64,000 nt of DNA from Tetradesmus obliquus. Taxonomy: Eukaryota > Chlorophyta > Chlorophyceae > Sphaeropleales > Scenedesmaceae. The number at the start of each line of letters is the position of its first letter. Position 1 is the first letter of the stretch. The notes under the pieces are model-generated. The model was not told the origin of the DNA. It searched no databases and was given only the letters and a program-made list of their open reading frames with translations. This document shows positions 33,101 through 44,357 of the stretch, in pieces. The translations under genes were made by a program, and so were the position numbers. The stretch spans positions 3,215,501 to 3,279,500 of the forward strand of contig CP126204.1 in NCBI GenBank assembly GCA_030272155.1. Reading direction: 5' to 3'.

Positions 33101-34685
33101 ATGCCAACCCCAAAACCACAGCAAATCATGTTCTACACCTGAGAGATAAACCCTCCAAAACACACCTGGATAACGTCCAGCATGGCGCCCCGCATGACGC
33201 TCACTGCTTCATCCAGGTTCCTCAGGTGTGGCAGCCCCATGGCGTGACCTGCCCGCAGCAGCGGCATAGGCGTGATGAACACCTAGCATACAGCAGCATG
33301 AAGCAGCAGGATTCTAGGGTTGAGGTTGTGCAAAAAGCATCCGGAGTTCCGCAGGTGCGGCAGCCCCATTGCATGCCCTGCCCGCAGCAGTGGCATGGGC
33401 GTAATGAACACCTGATGGTAGGAGGCGTGGAGGCGCATGAGGTATCCTCATCGCCACACACGTCCCCTTCCTTAACTTACGCGGGTGTTAAGTGTGAACA
33501 CACCACGCGTAGCTCATTCATTCATTCATTCATTCATGATCACCTAGCATACAGCAGCATGAATCAGCAGGATTTGAGGTTTGGGGTTGTTAGGAAGGCA
33601 TGCTCAGGTTCCTCAGGTGCGGGCAGTTCCATCGCGTGACCAGCACGCAGCAGCGGCATACGCATGATGAACACCTAGTATGACACAGCAGAGCAGGGTG
33701 TAGCGTGTGAGGTAGGGTTGATGCAAAGAACCGCTGCTGTTACCTCAACTTTGGTGGTGTGATGACCAGACAAAGGAGAGGGAACGCAGCGCACAGAAAA
33801 GCTCACATCTTGCTGTGCAGTAGCCTGCATTCATGCCTGCGTCCACTCAGCGCATGTCATTTTTACTTGGTTGTTTGACGCATGGACAACCATGACGCTG
33901 TAGCCGGAAGCAGCTGACACAACACACGTTTAAGACGCCATTGAATGCAGGTTTGCTGGCAACACAGCACATGCAACACAACGACACCTCACCTCAGCAA
34001 GCGACTCCCCAAAGGTGTTGACTGCCCACAGCAGCCTGTCAGTGGCCTGCGTGGAGTCGCCAGCAGCACCCGACAGGTCATCTGCAATGCGCTGAACCTG
34101 CAGCAGCAGCAGCAGCAGCAGCAGCAGCGTGTGCCGGGTGAGGTTCAGGCAGCAGGTCGGCAATCGACACTGTGCACTGGTGTTGCAGCAGGCACCATCA
34201 TCTGCAGCAAAGAAGCGTACTCTTGCCTTGAATCACCCCCAGAAACACACAGGACGCCAAACTGCATTACACAGCCCAGAGCAGTAGCCTCCACCCTTAC
34301 GTGTCTGAAGTCGTGGCTGAAAGCTGTCAGTCCTACCACATTTAATTGAACGAAAACTGGAAAACTAAAGACAATACACCTACACCGCAACATGCATAGC
34401 ATGGGGCCAAACCCTCACCTGCTTGAAGTCATGGCTGAAGGCAGTCAGCCCCATCATGTCCAACTTTTGAATTGTGATACCAAACCAAAGCACCTGAAGC
34501 ACAAAATGCACAGCATGAGTCCTCATATCGCACCTGCTTGAAGTCATGGCTGAAAGCTGTCAGCCCCACCACATCCAGAGTTAGGCGCTGTGTCTGCGTG
34601 GCTACGTCTGTCAAAAAGCTGCTGCTGCTGCTGCTGCTGCTGGCCAGGTGCTGCTGCCAGATCTCTGCCAGCCGTGCGGACCTGC

Positions 34686-34722
<37 letters not shown>

Positions 34723-35803
34723 CAGCGCGCAAAGAGCATAAGGCTTCGTCCAGCCACGCACACATTCAGCAACTGCTGGGAAGCTCTGACGACCAAACCA
34801 ACACCACACGACCAGCGAAAGACAGCAAGGCGTACACGGGCCATACATGGAGAGGCCAAAAGAACAAGGCAAACTCACCGCTGCACCACCACGTCAGCAA
34901 AGCGCTCCAGCTGCGCCCTGTTCCTGAAGGGCGGCGCGCACAGCCGCCTGTGGCGCGCGGTCACATTAACTACAGGTCAACTCCATCAAACACGGTCACA
35001 CACGGACAACTCACCGCTGCACCACCACGTCAGCAAAGCGCTCCAGCTGCGCCTTGTTCCTAAAGGGCGGCGCGCACAGCCGCCTGTGGCGGTCGTTGTA
35101 GGCGCCCTGGCTGCCCAGGATGCCCTTCTCATGCGTCACATACTTGTAAATATCCTGCAATATATGTTAGCAAAGCCACGAAGCAGCCAGCAGTGATTAA
35201 ATGCATGTGTACCCAGAGATGCACTGGATTGCCGTGGCTGCCCAGGATGCCCTTCTCATGCGTTGCATACTTGTAGATGTCCTGCAGTGGTTTGAACACG
35301 AGTGTGCAAGAGGGGGCGAGTGTGGTAAGATACACAGATCAGCGAGGCCTAGAGCCTACTTGGGGTGTGGCACTGCTGCTGCTGCTGCAGTTGCTGTTGC
35401 TGCTACTGCTGCTGTCCTTACAACCTCATTCGTTGGTCACGCCACGCACCGGCAGGTAGCGCATGGTGTAGTTCTTCACGTTGGCAGCACACACGTGCTG
35501 GATGTTCTGCGGCGAGTTGAGGAACACCCAGCTGGTGGCGCCGTTGAGGGACGCGGGGTTGGCAAACCTGAAAACAAATGTCAGCAAACAACACAAGCAG
35601 TGGGGCACCGCAATCAGATGGCCAGCAGTTCCGGCACCGCCAGCTGGTGTCGCCACGGCTGCTGCTGCTGGTGCTGCTGCTGGTGTTGCTGCTGCTGTTG
35701 CTGTTGCTTGCTCCATGTTCTCACCTGCACACTGGGTCTTACTTTGCGCTGAACTACAGCATGGCCACACTGCTGAGCACCTGCTGCTGTTCTAATGCTG
35801 CAA

Positions 35804-35848
<45 letters not shown>

Positions 35849-35947
35849 AAATTGCTTTTCTTTTGCTCACCTGCACACTAGGTCCTATTTTCGCTGAACT
35901 TCAGCACTGCACATCACTGAAAAGCTGCTGCTGCTGATCCCAGTGTT

Positions 35948-36006
<59 letters not shown>

Positions 36007-36600
36007 TTATGTGCCCACCTGCACACTGGGCCGTACTTCGCGCTGAACTTCAGCATGGCCACGTGCAGCCCCTCAAAGAAGATGGTGCCCACATCGCCCA
36101 GTGACTCCAGGCTGCAGGGACATCACAGGATATACACACATGTAAGTAAATAATCCAGATAGCATGCGCAGCAGCATCAGGCTTAGTAGCAGGGAGGGAT
36201 CGGCTACAGCTCGGCATCACTGGCTCAGAGCTACAGCTGGCAGTTGCTGGTGATCATGGTCACTTGACGTTGATCTGCTGCAGCAACCGCCAGCAAAAAC
36301 GAGATCAAGCGGCGTAAAGCAACATTCAGCAATATCCTAGGCTCACCTGAAAGGTGCTGGGCCCGGCACATCTACTTGCACTTGATCTGGCTTGGGCCTC
36401 GTCAGCTGGCTCTTCAGCGCAGTGAAGGGGCAGCCAGACGCCTCTGCACTTTCTGTAAGCGCGGTCAAACTTCTTGTTGCTGCTGATCCTGCCGGGTTTG
36501 TGGCGACGCGCGCTACCAAGGAGCATGTGCGCCCAGCTGATGCAGATTTGGCTCGTGTCACGCAGCAGCTTCCGGGCAAGGTGTGTTTGCTGCTCAGCAT
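30103..36600 (-). CDS. Cytochrome P450 monooxygenase
   Basis: Exons on the complement: 36347-36600, 36019-36111, 35450-35567, 35015-35154, 34534-34681, 33993-34097, 33166-33282, 32519-32657, 31331-31482, 30974-31076 and 30103-30533. All phases agree; the model gives 599 residues. The protein starts MLSSKHTLPGSCC with a Ser/Ala/Thr/Arg-rich region of about 60 residues and no N-terminal membrane anchor, which suggests a plastid transit peptide. P450 landmarks in order: YGPVCRFANP near the N-terminus; THEKGILGSQGAYNDRHRRL, then PPFR (C-helix region); MGAGHETTATTTAA (I-helix oxygen-binding motif, about residue 371); KEVMRLYPAIPVFPREA (K-helix E-x-x-R, about 427-430); FDPSRFSP; and FLPFGAGARMCLG with the haem-ligand Cys at about 508. 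The C-terminus has a poly-Gln run. Substrate and CYP family are not assigned. The start is the first ATG in the exon 1 frame. Its introns carry the richest set of exon echoes in the window. Confidence 0.95.
30670..30775 (-). repeat. Echo of P450 exon 11 (5' part)
   Basis: On the gene strand the segment repeats the first 100 nt of exon 11 (gagcagctgag...ggccgctctcccacaatctggcccagccc), with cag and gtaacg in place of the true acceptor. Several differences break the frame. Confidence 0.87.
31570..31680 (-). repeat. Near-identical echo of P450 exon 9 (5' part with acceptor)
   Basis: 31573-31678 matches 31383-31488 with only one or two differences, including the ctgcag acceptor. The I-helix half AGHETT-side exon start is therefore present twice within 200 bp, the youngest-looking echo in the window. 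Confidence 0.95.
31921..32455 (-). repeat. Four-copy echo array of P450 exon 8 (3' part with donor)
   Basis: The exon end (coding QAMTDEELWEDVHDVMGA, then ggtg donor) is repeated at 31921-31996, 32061-32140, 32200-32280 and 32391-32455, with a weak fifth trace near 31755-31785. The two middle periods are about 140 bp and include intron sequence (cccaacttctcaa...), so exon end and intron start were copied together. Confidence 0.95.
32710..32900 (-). repeat. Two echo copies of P450 exon 8 (5' part with acceptor)
   Basis: Segments at about 32710-32772 and 32820-32898 repeat gcag|gagcgccgcattgccctg and the following GQPVPQDLLGILLT region in decayed form, upstream of the true exon start (32657). 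Confidence 0.85.
33005..33095 (-). repeat. Echo of P450 exon 7 (3' part)
   Basis: On the gene strand this encodes GLPHLRNL, EVVSGMRGAMLDIIQ-like sequence parallel to the exon 7 end (33166), but the donor gt is replaced by ct. Confidence 0.88.
33335..33690 (-). repeat. Two echo copies of P450 exon 7 (5' part with acceptor)
   Basis: Segments at about 33345-33415 and 33605-33680 repeat the exon start (VFITPMPLLRAGHAMGLPHL), with changed or lost acceptors. A short (TCAT)n run lies between them at 33515-33536. Confidence 0.9.
34295..34470 (-). repeat. Two echo copies of P450 exon 5 (3' part)
   Basis: Segments at about 34417-34465 and 34296-34345 repeat the coding of DVVGLTAFSHDFKQ at the exon 5 end (34534). 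The first keeps a gtgagg donor; the second is decayed. Confidence 0.9.
34684..34720 (-). repeat. CTG run at the 3' splice site of P450 exon 5
   Basis: About eleven CTG units (gene strand) directly precede the tgcag acceptor at 34682. Confidence 0.85.
34880..35290 (-). repeat. Echo copies on both sides of P450 exon 4
   Basis: 34880-34975 repeats the exon 3' part (CAPPFRNRAQLERFADVVVQR) with its gtgagt donor downstream. 35222-35288 repeats the exon 5' part (ctgcaggacatctacaagta and GILGSHG) with its acceptor upstream. The real exon is 35015-35154. Confidence 0.93.
35720..36002 (-). repeat. Echo copies of P450 exon 2 (3' part) and CTG runs
   Basis: Segments at about 35722-35765 and 35868-35910 repeat the exon end (MLKFSAKYGPVC, then aggtg donor). 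They alternate with (CTG)n tracts on the + strand at about 35808-35850 and 35950-36002. Confidence 0.9.
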
Positions 36601-37351
36601 GGTGTCTGATGGCGCGAGATGCTTTTCTAAAGTATTAGAATCGCAGTTTGATGCTGTTTGCCGCAAACAGGGACTTCACAGCAGGACTGAGTGACCTGAA
36701 CAAGCTGTACAGAAGCCCTGCTGCAATAACGTTTCCTTCAAAAGCCACATATACTGTTTGGTTACAGAATTGGTAAGCAGATCTTGTCAACAGCTCAACA
36801 AACAGAAAGATCGTCGTGGCACTCGGTCAAAAACCCAGGACGCAGCTGCAGACATACAGCGGCAAGCAACTTCATCAGCAAACCTTACTTTTCTACGATT
36901 TAGTTTGTTTCATCTCGCAGCACGCGTACCATGGCTGTTCAACTCTTGTTACTTGACATGTGACCCTTGTGTGTTGATTCAATCCAAAAATTCACTAGAA
37001 TGACATCAGTTAAGCTATATTGCTCTGAAGTTGAACATGAGCAGAGCCACTACCAGCGTCAGCAAGCTGTTCTAGCCCCGGCAACTGGTTCCGGTCACCT
37101 CGGCGGCACACTCGGCTTCGTGCTTGCGTATGTATCAGCGTAATTCGGCTGTATACGTCACAAAGTGCAACAAATCACCCAGGCGACAACTGAAAGTTGA
37201 CGGTGATTCACACAGTTGCCTGAAGACGGTAGCAGCAGCAGCACCAGCAGCAGCACCGGCAGCACTAACAGACCGGAGCTAGTAACCACAGTGATAGCTT
37301 GTCAAAGCACATCACAACGTTTACTGTACTAAAAACACTACCAGCAGCAGC

Positions 37352-37383
<32 letters not shown>

Positions 37384-37387
37384 TGCC
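36601..37387. promoter_or_regulatory. Divergent intergenic region (P450 / DEAD-box helicase)
   Basis: 787 bp lie between the two outward-facing start codons. The right end holds a (CAG)n-rich 5' UTR-like tract (about 37335-37385). No other gene or motif is recognised. Confidence 0.45.
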
Positions 37388-40300
37388 ATGGGTCAGGACT
37401 ACGTGGCCCGCAAGGCAGCCAAGAAGCAGCGCAAGCGCGATGCACGCAGCGCTGAGATGCCAGGCCGCGGCAGGAAGCGCAAGCAGCGCGGAAAGGATGG
37501 CTTGGATGTTGTAGGTGGGTAGGGGCGGCCTAGTGGGCCCAATGAGGCCAGTCATTGGAGCCACTGAGTGGGGAGTAGGGCCGATGGCGCCCTTGCAACA
37601 GGCTGCAGCGCACAGAAACTCAACGGTTTTTCCTTACAATGAAGCTTGCACCCAGTGGGATCAGTGAGGTCTAGTGGGGCGTGTTGGGACCGGCGGCGCC
37701 TGTGCAAGTCATGCTGCAGCAGACAGAAACTTTAAAACTCCTTCCTTTGAATGTCGCAACATGGCACAACATCCCTTTCTTAATCTTTGCAATGCATCAA
37801 GTCAGGTATGCCGTTGTTAACAAGACGATGGTGGTGGCATGGGTGCTGCAGGGGATGGCGATGATGGGCTGATTGCGCCTGGCGAGGCCAAGCGGCAGCG
37901 CAAGAAGGGCAACAGGGTGGCACTACGCATCGCCAGGTAAGGGCAGTGCGTCATGCCATGGTTCCTATGTTGCATGGCGACAAAAACTACAGACTGTGCA
38001 TTTCACTGTGTTGCATGGGCTGTTGGCAAATGGGGAGGCCAAGCGGCAGCGCAGGAAGGGCAACAGGGCGGCGTTGCGCATCGCCAGGTGCGGCTGCAGG
38101 TCTCTTGGAGCAACACAACATGTTACAAGACGCCACAGTCGTTGCTGGTATATTCACATGGTTAGTCATCTTGCATGCACTGAATATGACCACACCACAG
38201 CTGCCCGCCAAAACCATTAATCGCGCCCCATGTGCATCTACAACCATGCCTGTGCTTCTGCCACCATGTGTGTGCTCCTATGACCACGCCTGTGCATCTG
38301 CAATCACGCCTTTGCTTCTGCGGCCATGCCTGCAGGAGCCTGTGTTACAAGGAGCCGCAAATAACAGAGGAGGACAAAGACTGGGATGGCAGTTGGGAGG
38401 GCGGAGCAGCAGCAGCAGATGGCAGCCGCATGCCGTCTTTGGCAGGCCTCACACAGTCTGGATACGACTCAGATGTCGAGGAGCAGCTGCAGAAGCTGCC
38501 ACCGCAGCAGCGGCAGCAGCAGCAGCAACAGCAGAAGCCCAAGCAGCAGCAGCAGCAGCAGCAGCCCAAGCTAAAGATGTCGACAGGTGGGTGGAATTTA
38601 TATGACATTGGAGACGCTGCGGTTCAATTTGTATGTTGTTTGTACCTTCAGCAGTGACGGCTGCTGCGTCACACACTGGCCACTCGTAGCAGTAGGTGTT
38701 TGACCAAATGTTGGCTGTGTTTGGCCAAGTTTGACTGTGCTGCTCCGGCCAATTGCTGGGCGTCAGCCTGCGGCAGTCCAGTTGCTGCTTGTCATGCGCA
38801 AAGCACACTGACTATTGTCATTTGTTGTTATGTTTGACCAAGGTTTGACTTTGCTGTGCTTGCCTGCTGCAGGTGTCGGCCTGCTGGACCCAGTACAGGC
38901 AGCCCAGCAGCAGCAGCAGCGCCGGCAGCAGCAGCAGCAGCGCCAGCAGCAGCAGCAGCAGCTGGACGAGGTCATTACCTCAGCCCCAGCCCTAGCCGCC
39001 ATCTCTCAAACCCTAAACCCCCTGCTAGCTCGCTGCATGGCTAAGCTTGGCTACTTGGAGCCAACCCCTATCCAGCAAGCTGCATGGACGCCGGCAGTTG
39101 CAGGCAGAGATGTGCAGGGAGTAGCAGAACCTGGCAGCGGCAAAACCCTAGCATATCTGCTGCCGCTGCTGGTCCGGCTGGCTGGCATACAGTCGCCAGC
39201 AGATGCAGCCGCTGGCAGCAGCAGCAGCAGCCAGGCACCAGTGCAGCCGCATGGTTTAGTGGTTGTACCGTCTCGCGAGCTTGCGCAGCAGGTGCAGTCT
39301 GTTGCTGCCTCACTCACTGCTGTCACTGGCATCAGCAGCAGCTGCGTGTTTGGTGGCGTGCCGAAGCAGCAGCAGATGGAGAGGCTATCAGCGCTGCTGC
39401 CGAGGCTGCTGGTAGCCACTCCTGGCAGGCTGCTGGAGCTGATTGGTGATGGCTTGATTGGGCTAGGCAGTGTGCGCGTTGCAGTGCTGGACGAAGCAGA
39501 CAAAATGCTGTCGGTGGGGTTTGAACCGCAGCTGCAGGTACTGAAGGGCATGCTGCTAAGCAGCAGGGGAGAGGCAGCAGCAGGGGACAGCAGCGGCAGC
39601 AAGCAGAAGAAGAAGCGCAAGCAGGCAGACTCAGCAGCAGCAGCAGGGCCAGGCTCCAGCCAGCAGCAGCAGCAGCAGCAGAGCAGTAGTCAGCTGCAAG
39701 TGCTGCTGTTTACTGCAACACTGCCAGAGGCAGTGCAGGCTACTGCAGGCGTGTGGCTGCTGCCTGATGCTGTGCGTGTGAGCTGCACTGCTGGCGCTGA
39801 CTCCATCAGCAGAACCATCACCCAGGTGAGCCGGTCTTGAACTTATTGCAGCAGTTGGCAGTTTCGCTGTTGGGCTGTCCGGCTGTGTCAACACTGCATG
39901 CATATATACTTCTATGAGCTGCACTTCTGGCGTTCATTCCATCGGCCACACCATCACCCAGGTGAGCCGAACATGAACATAATGCAACGAGGGTAGCAGT
40001 TTAGCTGTTGGGCTGTGCGGCTGTGTATGCATGTTCGTGTGAGCTGCACTGCTGGCGCTGACTCCATCAGCCGCACCATCACTCAGGTGAGCAGAACATG
40101 AACATATTGCAGCAGTTAGCAGTTGTGTTGTCGGGCTGTGCGGCTGTGTATGGATGCATATGGTCGTTTGAGCTGCACTGCTGGCGCTGTCTCCATCAGC
40201 CACCCGCGTACAACAAGTTCAATTGCACAGCAGACGCGATTCATTGTATTACATGATGGGCTTCTGCAGGTGGTGCATGTGTGTGCTGAGCACAAGAAGC

Positions 40301-40651
40301 CCGCCAAGCTGCTGAAGCACCTGGGCGCCATCAAGGTGGCGTCAGCGGGGCTGCGCAACCCGCCGCGCGTGCTGGTCTTCGCCAACAAGATCAAGGTGTG
40401 TGTGCAGCAGTACGTATGCATTGCTTCGGCCATACAGATTAGGCCATTACTTGTGCATGTGAGCAGCAGCTGCGCAACCCGCCGCACGTGCTGCTCTTCG
40501 CCAACAAGATCAAGGTGCGGTGAGGCGCAGCATACATTGATAAGTTGTCGCAGTTGTGATTGGTTATATGCATGCTGTGCTGGCTGTGCATGCGGCCCCC
40601 CCTGCTCTTCGTGTCCTCCCTGCTGCTGCTGATGCTGCACTGCACACTCAC

Positions 40652-40694
<43 letters not shown>

Positions 40695-42258
40695 AGACGG
40701 TGCTGTTCATTCACCGCACTCTGGCTGCCGAGAGCTACCGGGTGGTCATGCTGCACGGCAAGCGCTCACAGGCGGAGCGTAACGCAGCAGTGGCAGACTT
40801 CAAGTCTGGCAAGGCACAGGTGCGGCTTCATGTTACGTTATGATATGTTATGTTGTGTTATGTTATGTTATGATATGATACGTTGTGAATGCCAGTGTAT
40901 CTAGACAGCGTGAAGCTATGCTCACAGGCTGAACGCAGCGCAGCAGTGGCAGACTTCAAGTCTGGCAAGGCACAGGTGCGGCTTGATGATAAGGCATGTG
41001 ACCTTCTTTCCACAAAATGCGTCATGTTGTAAATGCTAGCGTCCATATTGTCTCCACAGGTGCTGTTGGCGTCTCAAGTTGCTTTGCCATCTGCTGTGCA
41101 TCCTGCCACATCTACTGCAGGTGCTGGTGGCATCTGATGTGGCGCCGCGGGGGCTGGACATCACTGGGCTGCCGTACGTGGTGCAGTACAACCTCCCCAG
41201 CAACCTGACAACCAATAAGCCACTCGGAGACCTGCAACCTCACTACTGCCTGCTGCTGCTGCTGCTGCTGCTGCTTCTGCTGCTGCAATCACAGGTCCTG
41301 GTCGCCTCAGACGTTGCATTACGCGGGCTGGACATCACGGGGTTGCCGTACGTGGTGCAGTACGACTTCCCCAGCTACCTAAAATCCAACCCTGCATTCA
41401 GACATGTGCCACATTGTCACTTCCTGCTGCTGCTTCTGCTGCAAATACAGATTTTAGTCGCATCAGACGTTGCGTCACGAGGCTTGGACATCACTGGCTT
41501 GCCGTATGTGGTGCAGTACGACTTCCCCAGCAACCTGGAGACATACGTCCACCGTGTGGGCCGCACGGGGCGGCTGGCTGCACAGGGCCACGCCTACTCC
41601 TTCTTCACTCGCTCACTGGTGAGTATAAATTGGTGTTCAAGCTTGCAGGACGGCTGGTGTGTCATGTGCGCGTCCTTGAACCCCGCCAGGCTCGTTTGGC
41701 AGCTTGGCTTGTGCTATGCACCTTGAGGCTGTGTTACTCGTCAATGTGATGCAAGGCACTTGGTGGCGTGTGCTGGGGGATGTGGTGGCTGGGTTGTGTC
41801 AGGGAGACGTACATCCACCGCGTGGGCCGCACGGGGCGGCTGGCTGCCCAAGGGCACGCCTACTCCTTCTTCACACGCTCCCTGGTGAGTCTTTTTATCA
41901 AAGGCGTCCGATTTAGAGCTTGCAGGAGTGGGCCTTGTCCCGATCTTTCCGCACACGCACCCCTGGTGTGGCTGCTGTTTGCTATTGGATGCGTACAGTG
42001 GTAGCTGGTGCGCCTTGTGCTTCTGTATTTCAAGTCACAGCTGACCGCCCGCACTCTTGACATGCATTTGTGGTTATGTCTTTGGCATGTTGTGCCTGCA
42101 GGCGCGCCTTGCAGGGCCTGTGGCGGAGCTGCTGCAAGCACACGGCCAGTCCGTGGACCCCAACCTGCTGGCGCTGGCGCAGGCCTGGCAGCAGGCAGAA
42201 GCAGCACTGGCGGCACAGGGCAAGTCAGTAGAGGAGCTGGCAGGTGAGCACGTGGGCT

Positions 42259-42296
<38 letters not shown>

Positions 42297-44005
42297 TGCT
42301 TGCATCAGCAGCAACATGCACCAGCTCAAAGTTGGTGCCGTCGTCAGCAGAATATGTGCAACGCGCCAGAAGCAGGCATCGGCGGCTGGAAGATGGCAGG
42401 AATGGTCAGCTTCGCTGTCTGCAGCTGCGCAACTGCCGTAACAGCATGATGTGCAATGAGCACGGTCCAAGGCGCAGTGGATCTGCCACTGAGCTGACCA
42501 GCTCACTGCTGCTGGCTGCATTGCACCGTAAGGTTGGCACTGGACGCGCTTCTGAAGTCCCTGACACCTGCATATGCCGCACTGCGGCTGTGTATGTCTG
42601 TAGCTGCTGCTGCTGCTGGTGATGATGAGCGCGAGGAGGAGGAAGGGGAGGCTGCTGCTGCTGCTGCCAGTGAGCTGAACAACTGTTTGTTGCTGGCTGC
42701 AGTGTGCTGTACCTCTGGCACTTGAAGGCTGTGAAACTTCCCTGACACCTGTGTTTGCCATACTGCTGTTGCATATGATCGCGTGCTGCTGTAGCTGCTG
42801 CTGCTGCTGGTGGTGATGATAATGGCGAGGAGGAGGAAGGGGAGGCTGCTGCTGCTGCTGGCCAGCTGGGCGCAGCAGACCACCTGCTAACACCAGAGGA
42901 CTTGCAGGTGTGCTGGGTTGCTGTTGTGATGTAACAGCATTACTTCAATGTGACTTTACTGCTGATACCCAGTGCATGACAGGGCACCTGAATGGTCACC
43001 AAGTTGATGCTTGGCAGTTGACTGTATATGACAGTGGCTTTCATGATGACATCGCCAGCTTCACCGGTGCAGCTGTGTGCTACCACATCACACAGTGGGA
43101 CGGCGGCGTGCATGCGCTTGGAGCACTGATGACTCTTCCTGACATGCCTAACTCATTTACCTGGCTGCTGCCGCCTGTGCTCTTTGGCTTTGCAGGAGGG
43201 CCTGGCTCTGCTCAGGAAGCAGCAGGGTGCCACAACAGCAGCAGCAGTAGCAGATCTCAGCAAGCAGCAGCAGGAGGAGGACGATGCCTCCCTCAGCAGC
43301 AGCAAGAAGAAGAAGGCTCGGCATGCAGGAGACATTCTGCTGGTACCCCAAGCTGCAGCAGCAGCAGGAGCCGGCGTTGCCAACGGCTCAGCAGCAGCTG
43401 TAGCGCCTGCAGCAGCAGCTGAGTTCCTGCCTTGCAAGGCTTTTGTGGGTGCCAAGCTAGGTATGGTGTTCAAGAAAGGCCCGAGGGGGCTAGGATACTA
43501 CACAGATGCTGTCGCAGCGGCAGCAGCAGCCAAGAAGCAGCAGCTAGCAGCCAAGATTGCTGCCAAGCAGCAGCAGAAGCAGGCCCAGCAGCAGCAGCAG
43601 CAGCAGCAGCAGAAGGAGAAGAAGAAGGCACCAGAGAAGCAGAAGGCGCATGCACTGCCGATGCTTCCAGGTTTAGCGATAAAGATGAAGCGGCATGCCT
43701 TTTTTGAATCCACGCTGTCAGATGATGATGGTGGTGATGTGTTAGATGCAGCAGCAGCAGGTGGCAGCAGCAGCGGTGATGACAGCAGCGGCGATGAAGG
43801 GGCAGGCAGGGGCGGCTCATTTGCAGCACGGCTGCAGCAGCAGCAGCAGCAGCAGGGGGCAGGGGGCAAGCGCAAGGCGCTGCCTGGCAGGCTGAGGAAG
43901 AAGCTGGCAGGGCAGAAGGCTGCACAGGCTGCTGCAGCAGCGGGCAAGGCAAAGGGCGGCAGCCCAGGCAAGGCTATTGCAAAGCGTGGGCGGCCTGGGA
44001 AGTAG
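37388..44005 (+). CDS. DEAD-box ATP-dependent RNA helicase
   Basis: Exons: 37388-37514, 37852-37936, 38336-38586, 38873-39825, 40270-40395, 40697-40819, 41451-41618, 42102-42243, 42795-42907 and 43196-44005. All phases agree; the model gives 965 residues. The N-terminus is very basic ([20 protein letters not shown]), fitting nucleolar location. Helicase motifs in order: Q-motif region [14 protein letters not shown]; motif [20 protein letters not shown] (Ia); [11 protein letters not shown] (Ib); motif [10 protein letters not shown]; motif III as FTATLP, with TAT in place of the usual [33 protein letters not shown]; motif [14 protein letters not shown]; and motif [10 protein letters not shown]. 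The C-terminal 270 residues are Lys/Gln/Ala-rich with [13 protein letters not shown], a short motif I associate with ribosome-biogenesis proteins, and end in repeated GKAKGG/KRGRPGK. A role in rRNA processing is inference. I do not assign a subfamily. Confidence 0.95.
38030..38097 (+). repeat. Echo of helicase exon 2 (3' part with donor)
   Basis: Repeats gaggccaagcggcagcgcaa and the following [12 protein letters not shown] coding plus the aggtg donor of the exon end at 37936. Confidence 0.93.
39920..40205 (+). repeat. Three echo copies of helicase exon 4 (3' part with donor)
   Basis: Copies of the exon end (coding [15 protein letters not shown], then gtgagc) lie at about 39925-39968, 40039-40094 and 40168-40205; the period is about 115-130 bp. 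The intron start (ttattgcagcagttggcagttt) is copied with it. Confidence 0.94.
40455..40520 (+). repeat. Echo of helicase exon 5 (3' part with donor)
   Basis: Repeats gctgcgcaacccgccgc and the coding of VLLFANKIK, followed by gtgcgg. Confidence 0.92.
40648..40696 (+). repeat. CTG run forming the 3' splice site of helicase exon 6
   Basis: About 15 CTG units run without a break into the ctgcag acceptor (40691-40696). Confidence 0.92.
40820..40985 (+). repeat. TGTTA-type repeats and echo of helicase exon 6 (3' part with donor)
   Basis: A (TATGT/TATGA)n stretch at 40833-40880 is followed at about 40915-40985 by a copy of the exon end ([18 protein letters not shown], then gtgcggctt), nearly identical to 40768-40827. 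Confidence 0.92.
41110..41400 (+). repeat. Two echo copies of helicase exon 7 (5' part with acceptor)
   Basis: Copies at 41121-41210 and 41295-41395 encode [21 protein letters not shown] like the true exon at 41451, with Pro and Leu at x in place of Ser. Both have cag acceptors. All three copies share one frame, with no stop between 41079 and 41726. Confidence 0.95.
41800..41892 (+). repeat. Echo of helicase exon 7 (3' part with donor)
   Basis: Repeats the motif VI segment ([20 protein letters not shown]) and the ctggtgagt donor, downstream of the true exon (ends 41618). Confidence 0.95.
42470..42794 (+). repeat. Tandem duplication including helicase exon 9 start
   Basis: About 42601-42690 repeats the exon 9 acceptor and acidic segment ([16 protein letters not shown]). 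The upstream spacer (cttccctgacacctg...gccgcactgc) is duplicated too, with a period of about 190 bp. Confidence 0.85.
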
Positions 44006-44094
44006 CGCCGCAACTCCTGAAGATGAGGATGAATGGGGTTTAACATCTTTCTTGGAGCATTGAACCTTAGCTTCCCTCTCCGATACTGCACGTG

Positions 44095-44357
44095 GAGATT
44101 GGCTTCACTGCAGCCAGGGAGGCTTGGGCTGCCTGGCAGGCTGCGGAAGAAGCTTGCAGGGCAGACGGCCGCGCAGGCTGCTGCAGCAGCTGGCAAGGCA
44201 AAGGGCGGCGGCAGCGCAGGCAAGGCTGCTGCGAAGCGTGGCAGGCCTGGCAAGTAGTGCAGCAGGCTGCGCAGGCTGCAACAGCAGCCGGCAAGGCAAA
44301 GGGCGGCAGCAGCACAGGCAAGGCCATTGCAAAGCGTGGGCGGCCTGGAATGTAGTG
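44095..44357 (+). repeat. Two echo copies of the helicase C-terminal exon
   Basis: 44104-44257 and 44258-44357 repeat the Lys/Ala-rich tail ([19 protein letters not shown]) including a stop-codon equivalent (tag), downstream of the true stop at 44003-44005. Confidence 0.93.

Noticed and set aside
41121..41395. Helicase exon 7 copies as two additional constitutive exons
   Set aside because: They would insert repeated motif V segments and lack motif VI; the third copy alone completes the family pattern, so they are treated as echoes.
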